Source: RGIG1995 sp045126815 (GTDB lineage: Bacteria > Bacillota > Clostridia > Oscillospirales > CAG-272). Taken from it: DNA of 64,000 nt. Positions within the stretch are counted from its first letter, which is position 1. The number at the start of each line of letters is the position of its first letter. The DNA lies in contig JBGVPD010000001.1 of the NCBI GenBank assembly GCA_045126815.1, positions 1 to 64,000 of the forward strand. The letters are read 5' to 3'. Position numbers and translations under genes: made by a program. The notes beneath the pieces were generated by a model. It worked only from the letters and a program-made list of their open reading frames with translations, was not told the origin of the DNA and did not search any database. Below are positions 55,763 to 64,000 of the stretch, piece by piece.

Positions 55763-56654
55763 TGTTAACGATATCGACAAACGGTTAGATGTATTTATGG
55801 CGGAACGTGGGAACTTAACACGTTCCGCTTCTCAAAAATTGCTGAATGACGGACTTGTTAAAGTTAACGGTAAAGTTATATCAAAAAGCTATAAGGTTAA
55901 GCTTAACGATATAATTGAGTTTGATATACCTCAAGTTGTCGAGTCGGAGAATAAACCGCAAAATATTGAAATTGATATTGTATATGAGGACGAGCATTTA
56001 TTGGTTGTTAATAAGCCGAGAGGTATGGTCGTACATCCGGCGGCGGGGAATCCTGATAATACACTTGTAAATGCGTTGTTGTATCATTGTGGCGATTCTT
56101 TATCAGGAATAAACGGCGTTATTCGTCCGGGGATCGTTCATAGAATTGATAAGGATACGAGCGGTTTGCTTGTTGTAGCCAAAAATGATCATGCTCACGT
56201 TTCACTTGCTGAGCAAATTAAGGAACATTCTTTTGACCGCTATTACGAGGCTGTTTGCTGTGGTAGATTTAAAGAAGAAAAGGGAACCATAGATGCTCCA
56301 ATTGGAAGACATCCAAAAGACAGAAAGAAAATGGCTATCGTATCCGACGGTAGAAGAGCAGTAACACATTACGAAGTTTTAGGTAATTATAAAGGATTTT
56401 CTCACGTTAAATTTAAGCTCGAGACCGGTAGAACGCATCAAATAAGGGTTCATATATCCAGTAAGGGACACCCGATTATTGGTGACAGAATTTACGGGGC
56501 GAGAGATTCGTTGGGAATTGAAGGTCAATGTCTTCACGCAAAGACTATTTCGTTTGTTCATCCGGTTACGAATAAATTGATGAGTTTTGATAGTGAACTG
56601 CCTGATTATTTTAAATCTATCCTCTCAAAATTAAGGAGAGAAGATTATGACTGA
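55731..56654 (+). CDS. rluD: 23S rRNA pseudouridine synthase RluD-type
   Basis: 307 residues: S4 domain (DKRLDVFMAERGNLTRSASQKLL) and RluA-family catalytic core HRIDKDTSGLLVVAKN with the catalytic Asp, then TGRTHQIRVH. Starts at ATG 55731 or 55743, both inside lspA. Overlaps the next gene by 8 bases. Confidence 0.93.
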   Translation: MVQKMKLIPIDVNDIDKRLDVFMAERGNLTRSASQKLLNDGLVKVNGKVISKSYKVKLNDIIEFDIPQVVESENKPQNIEIDIVYEDEHLLVVNKPRGMVVHPAAGNPDNTLVNALLYHCGDSLSGINGVIRPGIVHRIDKDTSGLLVVAKNDHAHVSLAEQIKEHSFDRYYEAVCCGRFKEEKGTIDAPIGRHPKDRKKMAIVSDGRRAVTHYEVLGNYKGFSHVKFKLETGRTHQIRVHISSKGHPIIGDRIYGARDSLGIEGQCLHAKTISFVHPVTNKLMSFDSELPDYFKSILSKLRREDYD

Positions 56655-57486
56655 TAATAAAAAGTTTGACGGTATTATAATTGTTTCAGATTTTGACGGA
56701 ACATTAAGGGCTGACTCTAATATTATTCCGCAAAGAAATATAGACGCTATTGAGTATTTTAAGGCTAACGGCGGAACTTTTATTGTTGCCTCGGGGAGAG
56801 CAGAGTTTGTTCTTGATGTTATAGAACCTAAGGTTAAAGAATTGGTAAATGGTCCTTGTATTTATTCAAACGGAAGTTATTTGTACGATTATTCAACGGG
56901 CGAAAAATATAAGGAAAAGTGTATTCCGGAAGATAATATACGTGAGATATTGTATCTCATAAGAGATATTGCGCCTGAAGTTGCAATTAGAATTGTACGC
57001 TGTGGTGAGTATATAACTCCTGACGATAACGATGAGATAAAGATCCAAATCAAACGCGGGTTTATGGAAAACGTTGTTGCTTATACTTATGAAACCGTTC
57101 CTGTTGATAAGATTAATAAAATTACTATTTGCGGATCTCACGAAAACGTTGTAAAAATAAGACTAGCAATCGAAAAAGATTATTCCGAAAATGTAAATAT
57201 GACTTTTTCGTGGAAGTCGGTACTTGAGATACAGGAAAAAAACGTTTCAAAAGCTTCTTTGCTTAACGAAATCAGAAATAAGTATACAAGTAACGGCAAA
57301 AAGCCAACAATATATGCTGTGGGTGACTATGAAAATGACATCGAAATGCTGAAAAATGCTGATTTTTCTTGTTGTCCCGCAAATGCACACGAGAAAGTTA
57401 AACCGGTATGTAAAATGCACCTTTGTTCTAATAACGACGGTGCTTTGGCAGATCTGATAGAAAAAATTGAAAAAAGTTTAGTTTAA
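56647..57486 (+). CDS. Cof-type HAD phosphatase
   Basis: 279 residues: motif I VSDFDGTL (12-19), VASGR (about 48), the C2-cap middle, and motif IV GDYENDIEML (about 226). The family dephosphorylates sugar phosphates, PLP or nucleotides, and the substrate here is not known. AAGGAGAG precedes ATG 56647. Confidence 0.9.
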   Translation: MTDNKKFDGIIIVSDFDGTLRADSNIIPQRNIDAIEYFKANGGTFIVASGRAEFVLDVIEPKVKELVNGPCIYSNGSYLYDYSTGEKYKEKCIPEDNIREILYLIRDIAPEVAIRIVRCGEYITPDDNDEIKIQIKRGFMENVVAYTYETVPVDKINKITICGSHENVVKIRLAIEKDYSENVNMTFSWKSVLEIQEKNVSKASLLNEIRNKYTSNGKKPTIYAVGDYENDIEMLKNADFSCCPANAHEKVKPVCKMHLCSNNDGALADLIEKIEKSLV

Positions 57487-57524
57487 AATCCATTCGCCTC
57501 CATTCAGGCAGAAAGGTTAGAAAT

Positions 57525-59456
57525 ATGAAAGAAAAATTTTATATTACGACAGCGATCGCATACGCATCCAGAAAGCCTCATATAGGCAACACATACGAGA
57601 TAATTTTAACTGATGCAATTGCGCGCTATAAGAGACAGCAGGGATACGATGTATTCTTCTTGACAGGTACAGATGAACACGGTCAGAAGATCGAAAACTG
57701 TGCAAATGAAGCCGGAATAGCTCCTCAAGAGTATGTTGACGGTGTTGCTGGAACGATCCGCAATATATGGGATCTTATGAACACAAGTTATGATAAATTT
57801 ATAAGAACTACAGATGATTATCATGAAAAGGTAGTTAGCCATATATTCAACAAACTGTACGAAAAGGGAGATATATACAAAAACGAATATGAGGGATGGT
57901 ATTGTGTTCCTTGTGAATCGTTCTTCACTGAAACTCAGGCTGTTGACGGTAAGTGTCCTGACTGTGGACGAGAGCTTAAGAGAACGAAAGAGGAAGCTTA
58001 CTTTTTCAGAATGAGTGCTTATGCAGACAGACTTATGAAGTATATTGATGAGCACCCTGAATTTATAGAACCCGAATCTCGCAAAAAAGAAATGGTCAAT
58101 AACTTCTTGAAAGCAGGTCTTCAGGATCTTTGTGTTTCGAGAACGTCGTTTAAGTGGGGAGTTCCTGTAGAGTTTGATCCCAAACACGTTATATATGTTT
58201 GGATAGATGCTTTGTCGAACTATATTACAGCTCTTGGTTATGATATTGATGAGCAGGGTGAATTGTTCCAGAAATATTGGCCTGCAGACGTTCATATAAT
58301 AGGTAAGGATATTTTAAGATTCCATACTATCTACTGGCCCATTATGCTTATGGCGCTTGATGTAGAGCTTCCTAAAAAGGTATTTGGACATCCTTGGCTT
58401 AACTTTGGAACAGATAAGATGAGTAAATCAAAGGGCAACGTTATTTATGCCGATGATCTTGTTGAAATGTTTGGTGTCGATGCCGTTCGCCATTACTGTC
58501 TTGCAGAAATGCCTTATGCATCTGACGGAAGCATATCTTACGAGAATATAATTGCAAGATACAACAGCGACCTTGCTAACAATCTCGGTAACCTTGTAAA
58601 CAGAACTATTGCCATGACGAAAAAGTATTTTGACGGAATAGTTCCTACTCCTGAAAATACAGTTAACGACATAGACGAAGATTTGAAAAAATGTTGCAAA
58701 GAGGCTGTCGAAAAAGTACGCGAGAATATGGATTCATACCATATTGCTGACGCTTCCGATTGTGTTTTCGGTCTTCTTCGCAGAGCTAATAAGTATATAG
58801 ATGAAACGACACCTTGGGTGTTGGCTAAAGATGAAGCTAACAAGGGCAGACTCGGAACAGTTATGTATAATCTCCTTGAGACTATTCGTATAGCTTCCGT
58901 GCTTCTTAATCCTTTCTTGACTCAAACAAGTGAAAAAATCTATACTTTCCTTAACACAGATATTACTGATTATGAATCTGTATTAAGCTTTGGTAATTTG
59001 GTATCAGGCAGACCTGTAGGAGATGCTACCGTTTTGTTTGAAAGAATTGACGAGAAGAAGCTTCTTGAAGAAATTGAAGCAAAGAAAAAGGCTTCCGAAG
59101 AAAAGGTTATAGAAAAACCTGCTGATGCAAACGTTAACGAAATTACTTTTGATGACTTTATGGCTCTTGAGCTTCGTTGCGCAGAGGTTATTTCATGCGA
59201 ACCCGTACCTAAGGCAAAGAAACTTTTGAAGCTTCAGCTCGACCTCGGATACGAGAAGAGACAGGTTGTTTCAGGAATTGCAAAATTCTATAAACCCGAA
59301 GAGTTGATTGGTAAGAAGGTTGCACTGGTTGCAAACTTGAAACCTGCCGTTCTTTGCGGTGTTGAAAGCAACGGAATGATCTTGGCATCGGGTGAAGAAG
59401 ATGTAAAGGTTATATTCCTTGATCCTACAACCGAAAACGGTGCAAGAATAAGATAA
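57525..59456 (+). CDS. metG: Methionyl-tRNA synthetase
   Basis: 643 residues: PHIGN in the HIGH position, the four-Cys zinc knuckle CVPCESFF...KCPDCGRE (about 126-147), KMSKSKGNVI near residue 300, an anticodon-binding helical domain, and a C-terminal tRNA-binding (EMAPII-like) domain from about 540 (ALELRCAEVISCEPVPKA). This is the dimeric type. Confidence 0.97.
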   Translation: MKEKFYITTAIAYASRKPHIGNTYEIILTDAIARYKRQQGYDVFFLTGTDEHGQKIENCANEAGIAPQEYVDGVAGTIRNIWDLMNTSYDKFIRTTDDYHEKVVSHIFNKLYEKGDIYKNEYEGWYCVPCESFFTETQAVDGKCPDCGRELKRTKEEAYFFRMSAYADRLMKYIDEHPEFIEPESRKKEMVNNFLKAGLQDLCVSRTSFKWGVPVEFDPKHVIYVWIDALSNYITALGYDIDEQGELFQKYWPADVHIIGKDILRFHTIYWPIMLMALDVELPKKVFGHPWLNFGTDKMSKSKGNVIYADDLVEMFGVDAVRHYCLAEMPYASDGSISYENIIARYNSDLANNLGNLVNRTIAMTKKYFDGIVPTPENTVNDIDEDLKKCCKEAVEKVRENMDSYHIADASDCVFGLLRRANKYIDETTPWVLAKDEANKGRLGTVMYNLLETIRIASVLLNPFLTQTSEKIYTFLNTDITDYESVLSFGNLVSGRPVGDATVLFERIDEKKLLEEIEAKKKASEEKVIEKPADANVNEITFDDFMALELRCAEVISCEPVPKAKKLLKLQLDLGYEKRQVVSGIAKFYKPEELIGKKVALVANLKPAVLCGVESNGMILASGEEDVKVIFLDPTTENGARIR

Positions 59457-59466
59457 CGGTATAAAA

Positions 59467-60249
59467 ATGGAACAGATTATTTTTGATGCACACGCCCATT
59501 ACAATGATGAAAAGTATGATGGCGGTTTGCAGAGTGAAGTAATTGAATACGTGTTTGAAAACGGCGTTAAGTATATTCTTAACGCCGGTACAAATATTAC
59601 GACGTCTAAAGAAAGTATTGCCCTTGCAGAAAAATATGAGGGTATATATGCGGGTGTTGGAATATACCCACACGATACAGTAGATATTGTTGACGAGAAA
59701 GATACTTTATTAACTCTTGATAAGATGCTGGACAACCCTAAAGTTGTATCTTTGGCGGAAATTGGACTTGACTATTATTATGATTTTTCCCCTAAAGACG
59801 TCCAGATCAAATGGTTTGAAAATCAGCTTGATTTAGCCGAACAAAAGAATATCCCCGTATGTATCCACGACAGAGACGCACACGGAGATGTTATGGAAAT
59901 ATTAAAAAGGCATAAGAATGTAAAGGGCATGTTGCATAGCTTCAGCGGAAGCAAGGAAATGGCTGAAGAGCTTTTAAAGAACGATTGGTACATTTCTGTA
60001 TCAGGGGTTGTAACCTTTAAAAATGCTGTTAAAATTATTGATGTCGTTGAGATGCTACCTATTGACAGAATATTGATAGAAACTGACTCACCATATCTAT
60101 CTCCTGTACCTAACAGAGGTAAAATTAATAATTCTGCAAATTTATGGTATACGGCAGAAAAGATAGCTGAATTAAAGAGAATGACTACTGAGCAGGTATG
60201 CAATATTACAAGAGAAAACGCGTGTAGATTATTTAATATAAAAGAATAA
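59467..60249 (+). CDS. tatD: TatD-family metal-dependent hydrolase
   Basis: 260 residues: DAHAHYNDEKYDG metal site, EIGLDYYY, IHDRDAHGD, HSFSG and ETDSPYLSPVPNRGK. Members have 3'-5' DNase activity. Placed 10 bases after metG, the usual metG-tatD order of Firmicutes. Confidence 0.95.
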   Translation: MEQIIFDAHAHYNDEKYDGGLQSEVIEYVFENGVKYILNAGTNITTSKESIALAEKYEGIYAGVGIYPHDTVDIVDEKDTLLTLDKMLDNPKVVSLAEIGLDYYYDFSPKDVQIKWFENQLDLAEQKNIPVCIHDRDAHGDVMEILKRHKNVKGMLHSFSGSKEMAEELLKNDWYISVSGVVTFKNAVKIIDVVEMLPIDRILIETDSPYLSPVPNRGKINNSANLWYTAEKIAELKRMTTEQVCNITRENACRLFNIKE

Positions 60250-60282
60250 CCCGAGAGACTTTTATCTCGGGTTATTTTTTAT
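60245..60282 (+). terminator. Bidirectional terminator
   Basis: AATAACCCGAGA (60245-60256) against TCTCGGGTTATT (60265-60276), then TTTTTATA. It ends the long rightward run and the convergent MATE gene. Confidence 0.85.
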
Positions 60283-61649
60283 AATCTTTCAGCTAAAGTC
60301 TGTTTCTTTTTCCATGTTCCCGAAAGGAAATAAATAAGGCTTGGTACGGCATAGCCGTAAGGAGCTAAAGCATATCCCAAAACAAAACCGTAGAAGCCAA
60401 AGTTTAGTGCTATACCGAACAACCAACTCAAACCTATTCTTAATATAACACCGTCAAGCATAGCGAGGACCATACATAATTTTGAATTGCCGATTCCTTG
60501 GATGAAAGCACCGCTACCTCTCATGATAGAGAACGCAGGGAACATCCAAAGAATAGCTTTTATAAATACAGACGACATATCGTGAACGGCGGGATCGTTT
60601 GAGAAAAGAATAAACATTTGTTTTCCGAAGAAGATGTAGAGTATCATAAAGAACACGGTAAATAAAGCTGAAAATATCCACGCAGCATATACAACGTCTT
60701 TAGCTCTTTTTTGATTGTTTGCGCCGATATTCATACTGATCATAGGCATAGCTGCATACTGTATTCCTTGAGATATTTTATTTATAATATCATCAATACG
60801 GCAACCAACACCAAACGTTGCAGATGCAACAACTCCAACTTCGTTTATCAATGAGTTTACAAATAACATAGAAATATTTATAAAGCCTGATTGAATGGCC
60901 ATAGGTGTGCCTAAACTCGTGATCATACCTGCATATTTTTTATTAAGTTTAAAACTTTCTTTTTTGAAATCAAATCCAAAAGCATCTTTGTTTTTGAATA
61001 GATAATAAAGTGAGAATAAGAACGATACAGCTTGACCGATTATGGTAGCGTAGGCGGCGCCCGCGACACCGAATCCCATGATCCCGGTAAACAATATATC
61101 AAGTATTAAATTTACAACCGAGGCTATACAAATGAACATAAAAGGTCTCTTTGCATCGCCCATTCCGCGTAAGATTGCAGATATCATATTATATCCGGCT
61201 GTGAAAAATAATCCTGCAGAACATATAACCAAATATTCTGTAGCCATTTTGCGTGATTCAGTCGGTATATTCATAACATCAAGAATTAAATTCTGAGATA
61301 CAAGAAAAACAGTAGAAAATATGAGTGAGCAGAGAAGAACGTAAACTGATAGCGTTCCAAGAATATCGTTCATTTCTTTATGCTTTTTTGCGCCTAATGC
61401 TTGGGAAATAAGCACTTGTCCCGCGTTTGAAAAACCAAGGCAAACCATTGTTGCGAAATTGACGATCATACTGCTTTGAGAAACAGCCGAAAGACCTGCT
61501 GTACCGACATATTTACCTACTATGATCATATCAATGGTGCTGTATAGAACTTGTAAAGCATTTGATGCCATAAATGGAAGAGAAAACATTACAAGTTGTT
61601 TAAAAATATTTCCTTTTGTAAAATCTTTTGCAAGTCTGACCGAGCTCAC
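60279..61649 (-). CDS. MATE-family exporter
   Basis: 456 residues with about 12 hydrophobic helices: LPFMASNALQVLYSTIDMIIVGKYVG in the first, GFGVAGAAYATIIGQ in the middle and a repeat of the pattern in the second half. MATE proteins export drugs or metabolites with sodium or proton antiport. I take GTG 61649 as the start, 6 bases after AAGAGG. The open frame extends to an ATG at 61718, but that region holds this gene's own promoter. Substrate unknown. Confidence 0.9.
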   Translation of the reverse strand: MSSVRLAKDFTKGNIFKQLVMFSLPFMASNALQVLYSTIDMIIVGKYVGTAGLSAVSQSSMIVNFATMVCLGFSNAGQVLISQALGAKKHKEMNDILGTLSVYVLLCSLIFSTVFLVSQNLILDVMNIPTESRKMATEYLVICSAGLFFTAGYNMISAILRGMGDAKRPFMFICIASVVNLILDILFTGIMGFGVAGAAYATIIGQAVSFLFSLYYLFKNKDAFGFDFKKESFKLNKKYAGMITSLGTPMAIQSGFINISMLFVNSLINEVGVVASATFGVGCRIDDIINKISQGIQYAAMPMISMNIGANNQKRAKDVVYAAWIFSALFTVFFMILYIFFGKQMFILFSNDPAVHDMSSVFIKAILWMFPAFSIMRGSGAFIQGIGNSKLCMVLAMLDGVILRIGLSWLFGIALNFGFYGFVLGYALAPYGYAVPSLIYFLSGTWKKKQTLAERL

Positions 61650-61697
61650 GATATACCTCTTGTTTTTTTGAATAAAATTGTTATCCGACATTTTGTT

Positions 61698-61726
61698 ATT
61701 ATACAATAATAAGATCATTTTTTCAA
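61698..61726 (-). promoter_or_regulatory. Promoter for the MATE exporter
   Basis: Minus strand TTGAAA (61721-61726), 17-base spacer, TATAAT (61698-61703). Confidence 0.7.
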
Positions 61727-61769
61727 TATTATTTAAATAAATATGTAAATATATATAAATTAAATATTG

Positions 61770-61798
61770 TTGTATAAACTTTTATTTTGTGGTATAAT
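61770..61798 (+). promoter_or_regulatory. Promoter for the YwaF-like gene
   Basis: TTGTAT (61770-61775), 17-base spacer, TATAAT (61793-61798), extended TGG. Confidence 0.7.
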
Positions 61799-61845
61799 CA
61801 CGAAAGAACGATATATTTAGAATTATAAAACATGAAAAGAGGGGA

Positions 61846-61878
61846 ATGTTTGTATACTTTTTGTATATAAATAATTAA
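61846..61878 (+). CDS. Possible 10-codon leader ORF before the YwaF-like gene
   Basis: ATG 61846 follows AGAGGGG and encodes ten residues (MFVYFLYINN), ending TAA 61876-61878, one base before the next ATG. It has the only good ribosome site here, so ywaF translation may depend on it. It may also be chance. Confidence 0.35.
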   Translation: MFVYFLYINN

Positions 61879-61879
61879 A

Positions 61880-62662
61880 ATGAGTATTAGTGAATTTTTG
61901 GGATTTGGTGGATATCAAAGAGCGGCAGAAGGATATATGTCTTGGCAGCACCTTTTGTTTGTTTCTTGTCTTGTAGGCATAATGATAATGTGCGCGGTCA
62001 TTTTGGGTACTAGGTACAGAAAAAAAGATTTCCCCCAAAAGAACCGTATTTTGATCATATCAGCAATACTTATAGATAGTTTAGAGATCTTTAAGATCGT
62101 ATTACTTTGTTTTAGACATAACGATCCTCTTCATTGGTTGACTGAACTTCCTTTGTTTTTGTGCAGTATTCAGCTTATAACAATTCCTCTTGCGGCATTT
62201 TCAAAAGGCAGGATGAAGTTGGCTGCATTAGATTTTGTAACCATTTTCGGACTTCTTGGCGCTATACTCGGTACATATTTTGCAGGTAATAACTATGGTG
62301 TATATCCGGTTATATCGTTTGATAACGTTATTTCCGGAGTAACACATTGTATTTCCGGTTTTGTTTCTTTATATATTATGATATCCGGAATGATAAGTAT
62401 GGAAAAGAAAAATATTTCAATAACTTTAAGCATTCTTGTCGGGTTCTGCGTTTCGGCATATATTGCAAATATAGTTTTAGACTATAATTATATGTTTTTG
62501 ATGCGCGGGGACGGTACTCCTTACGATATAGTATATAATTTGGTTAATGGAAACCCTGTATTATATCCGCTTTTGGTTGTAGGTTTATTTGTGCTTTATA
62601 TAGCGGCTTTTTATTATATTTATTATGGAATAAAAAAAGTTCGTTGCAGAAAGATCGCTTGA
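61880..62662 (+). CDS. YwaF/TMEM164-like integral membrane protein
   Basis: 260 residues, seven hydrophobic helices, with HWLTELPLFLCSIQLI in the middle, which fits the YwaF (TIGR02206-type) family with its conserved LPLxLC. The function in bacteria is unknown. The ATG at 61880 lacks its own ribosome site (see the leader ORF). DUF1287 follows after 31 bases. Confidence 0.8.
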   Translation: MSISEFLGFGGYQRAAEGYMSWQHLLFVSCLVGIMIMCAVILGTRYRKKDFPQKNRILIISAILIDSLEIFKIVLLCFRHNDPLHWLTELPLFLCSIQLITIPLAAFSKGRMKLAALDFVTIFGLLGAILGTYFAGNNYGVYPVISFDNVISGVTHCISGFVSLYIMISGMISMEKKNISITLSILVGFCVSAYIANIVLDYNYMFLMRGDGTPYDIVYNLVNGNPVLYPLLVVGLFVLYIAAFYYIYYGIKKVRCRKIA

Positions 62663-62693
62663 ATTTTATTTAGGTTAATGAAAGGAGCTAACG

Positions 62694-63383
62694 ATGGGTA
62701 AGAAAAAAATTATTATTTCAGTAATAATTGTAATTTTTATAATCTCCGTTTTGCTTATCCTTAGTTACTTTAATATATTACCAAAGAAAACATATTCAGC
62801 TGAATATTTTGGAATTAAGACGATTTATAGTGATGTTGATTACAACAATAACGGGATTGATGACTATACCGATATCCTTCTAGGAGCAAGATTAGATGCT
62901 GAAAATCATCCCACCTATGACGGTGCGTATCAAAGTAGCGGATATCCCCCAGATGATATCGGTGTGTGTACCGATGTTGTTTGGAGAGCGTTTAAAAATG
63001 CAGGATATTCGCTTAGAGCTATGGTGGATAAAGATATAGAAAACAGACCAGAAGCGTATAAAAACATTGAAAAAGCGGACAGTAACATTGATTTTCGCAG
63101 AGTGAAAAATCTAAAAGTATTCTTTGAAGAATATGGTCTTTCTCTTACTTTGGACACAAAATTAATTAAAGAATGGCACCCCGGGGATATTGTAATTTTT
63201 GGTGATGATAAACATATAGGGATTATTTCGGATAAAAGAAATAAACGAGGTCAGCCCTATGTTATTCATAACGGCGGACAACCTAATCGCGAAGAGGATT
63301 ATTTAGATAGGTCTACTGTGACAGCCCACTATCGTTTTGATGCATCACGGATAGATGAAGCTTTTCTTGAAAAATGGGAATAA
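62694..63383 (+). CDS. DUF1287 family protein
   Basis: 229 residues: an N-terminal membrane anchor (about 5-27), then IYSDVDYNNNGIDDYTDIL, GVCTDVVWRAFKNAGYSL with a conserved Cys, HPGDIVIF, and HIGIISDKRNKRGQPYVIHN with His. It resembles a papain/NlpC-like fold with Cys-His residues, but no activity is established. GAAAGGAG precedes ATG 62694. Confidence 0.85.
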   Translation: MGKKKIIISVIIVIFIISVLLILSYFNILPKKTYSAEYFGIKTIYSDVDYNNNGIDDYTDILLGARLDAENHPTYDGAYQSSGYPPDDIGVCTDVVWRAFKNAGYSLRAMVDKDIENRPEAYKNIEKADSNIDFRRVKNLKVFFEEYGLSLTLDTKLIKEWHPGDIVIFGDDKHIGIISDKRNKRGQPYVIHNGGQPNREEDYLDRSTVTAHYRFDASRIDEAFLEKWE

Positions 63384-63385
63384 TA

Positions 63386-63418
63386 AAAATCTCCCCGAAC
63401 AAAGTTCGGGGAGATTTT
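63386..63418 (+). terminator. Bidirectional terminator
   Basis: AAATCTCCCCGAAC (63387-63400) against GTTCGGGGAGATTT (63404-63417), T run after. It serves DUF1287 and, from the other side, tRNA-Gln. Confidence 0.9.
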
Positions 63419-63494
63419 TGGCTGGGAGGGCTGGATTCGAACCAGCGCAATGCCAGAGTCAAAGTCTGGTGCCTTACCGCTTGGCTACATCCCA
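63419..63494 (-). tRNA. tRNA-Gln (anticodon UUG)
   Basis: Minus strand cloverleaf: acceptor TGGGATG with CCTCCCA (one T-C mismatch), D arm AGCCAAGCGGTAAGGC, anticodon arm CCAGA-CTTTGAC-TCTGG with UUG, and T arm GCTGG-TTCGAAT-CCAGC. Discriminator G and an encoded CCA at 63419-63421. Confidence 0.93.
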
Positions 63495-63506
63495 ACATAC
63501 TTCGGT

Positions 63507-63535
63507 ATTATACCACATTAAACAAATATTGTCAA
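63507..63535 (-). promoter_or_regulatory. Strong promoter for tRNA-Gln
   Basis: Minus strand TTGACA (63530-63535), 17-base spacer, TATAAT (63507-63512), extended TGG. Consensus throughout. Confidence 0.85.
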
Positions 63536-63571
63536 TAATATTCTTTTGATATTATTTTATTTTAAAAGAAA

Positions 63572-63604
63572 AAACGGAGTATGATAGTTATTATATACTC
63601 CGTT
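63572..63604 (-). terminator. Terminator after the YbaK-like gene
   Basis: AACGGAGTAT (63573-63582) pairs with ATACTCCGTT (63595-63604). Leftward it is followed by TTTTTTC. Confidence 0.8.
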
Positions 63605-63612
63605 GATTACAA

Positions 63613-64000
63613 TTATTCCATTGGTTTGCAAACATCGATCCATTCGCGGAAATTTGAATGTTCTTCAAGTTCGCTTATGGTTAATTCTATAGCGCTGTTT
63701 GAGCTTCCGCATGCAGGGAAGACTGTTTCGAATCTTTTTAACGATTCGTCAAGATAAACCATAACATCAGAATTTATTGCGAACGGGCATACTCCGCCTA
63801 CCTTGTGTCCAATCATCCGCTCGACTTCATCATATTGCAACATTTTTGCTTTTATGTGGAATTTAGCTTTATACTTAGCGTTATCAATTTTTACATCGCC
63901 TGCCGTTACGATTATAATAGCCTTATCTTCAATTTTAAAGGACATACTTTTTGCTATTCTGCATTCAGCGCATCCTAAAGCTTTTGCGGCAAGTTCTACT
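63613..64000 (-). CDS. YbaK/EbsC-type aminoacyl-tRNA deacylase, cut by window edge
   Basis: The open frame continues past the ATG at 63945 to the right edge, with residues LAAKALGCAECRIAKSMSFK that are native to the family. So the start lies outside. Family features: the Lys in RIAKS, IIIVTAGDVKIDN, IGHKVGGVCPFAI, VYLDESLKRF and GSSNSAIELTISEL. These enzymes clear mischarged Cys-tRNA(Pro) or Ala-tRNA(Pro). At least 128 residues are visible of about 160. Confidence 0.92.
   Translation of the reverse strand, partial: VELAAKALGCAECRIAKSMSFKIEDKAIIIVTAGDVKIDNAKYKAKFHIKAKMLQYDEVERMIGHKVGGVCPFAINSDVMVYLDESLKRFETVFPACGSSNSAIELTISELEEHSNFREWIDVCKPME

Noticed and set aside
61650..61718. N-terminal extension of the MATE exporter to ATG 61718
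   Set aside because: The region holds the -10 of its promoter and no ribosome site. GTG 61649 has AAGAGG at good spacing.

Overview
The window is AT-rich chromosomal DNA of a low-GC Gram-positive bacterium, most likely an uncultured clostridium. The evidence is the sepF-yggT-divIVA division cluster, a short HisG paired with HisZ, a TrpR-type regulator heading the histidine operon, a lysine riboswitch before dapA, a LysM-GH18 spore-cortex-type hydrolase, DUF378, and HAAS/DUF4097 proteins. Nearly every gap between divergent genes holds a recognisable vegetative promoter (a -35, a 17-base spacer, a -10), usually with an extended TGn -10. I see no phage, IS element, CRISPR array or integration site. 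Gene order is dense and mostly housekeeping.

Layout. 1-14.3 kb: the tail of a probable AGCS-type symporter, a transglutaminase-like protein with homoserine dehydrogenase, two Gfo/Idh oxidoreductases flanking an unknown membrane protein, a U32 peptidase and M29 aminopeptidase pair, then a long leftward set (inositol-phosphatase family, unknown membrane protein, GHL10 lipoprotein, HAD phosphatase, thyA, folA). 14.4-21 kb: an orphan GyrB/ParE paralogue, a zinc-ribbon protein, an ABC-F ATPase, and a leftward envelope-type cassette (HAAS-like protein, DUF4097, DUF378). 21-26.6 kb: trmB, a SorE-like dehydrogenase, and ligA-obg.

26.6-35.2 kb: a complete histidine operon on the minus strand in transcription order hisR(yerC)-hisZ-hisG-hisD-hisC-hisB-hisH-hisA-hisF-hisIE-hisJ, tightly packed with ATGA overlaps. 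A palindrome overlaps the -10 of its promoter, which suggests autorepression. 35.4-44.3 kb: a small membrane protein, pgk-tpiA, adenosylhomocysteinase, a LysM-GH18 hydrolase and a 1068-residue secreted modular SGNH/sialate-esterase-like protein. 44.3-46.4 kb: dapA-dapB under a lysine riboswitch with its own terminator.

46.4-60.3 kb: a long rightward set: queA-miaA, then an HlyD-like membrane adaptor, yggS, sepF, yggT, divIVA, ileS, lspA, rluD, a Cof-type HAD phosphatase, metG and tatD. 60.3-64 kb: a MATE exporter, a YwaF-like membrane protein, a DUF1287 protein, tRNA-Gln(UUG) and a YbaK/EbsC deacylase that runs off the right edge.

The points that most deserve follow-up are the operator geometry at hisR, the apparent AUU start (or one-base deletion) of the HlyD-like gene, the topoisomerase B paralogue without an adjacent A subunit, the modular secreted esterase, and two unrecognised membrane proteins in conserved-looking contexts. 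Nothing here is clearly a new defence or mobile system.
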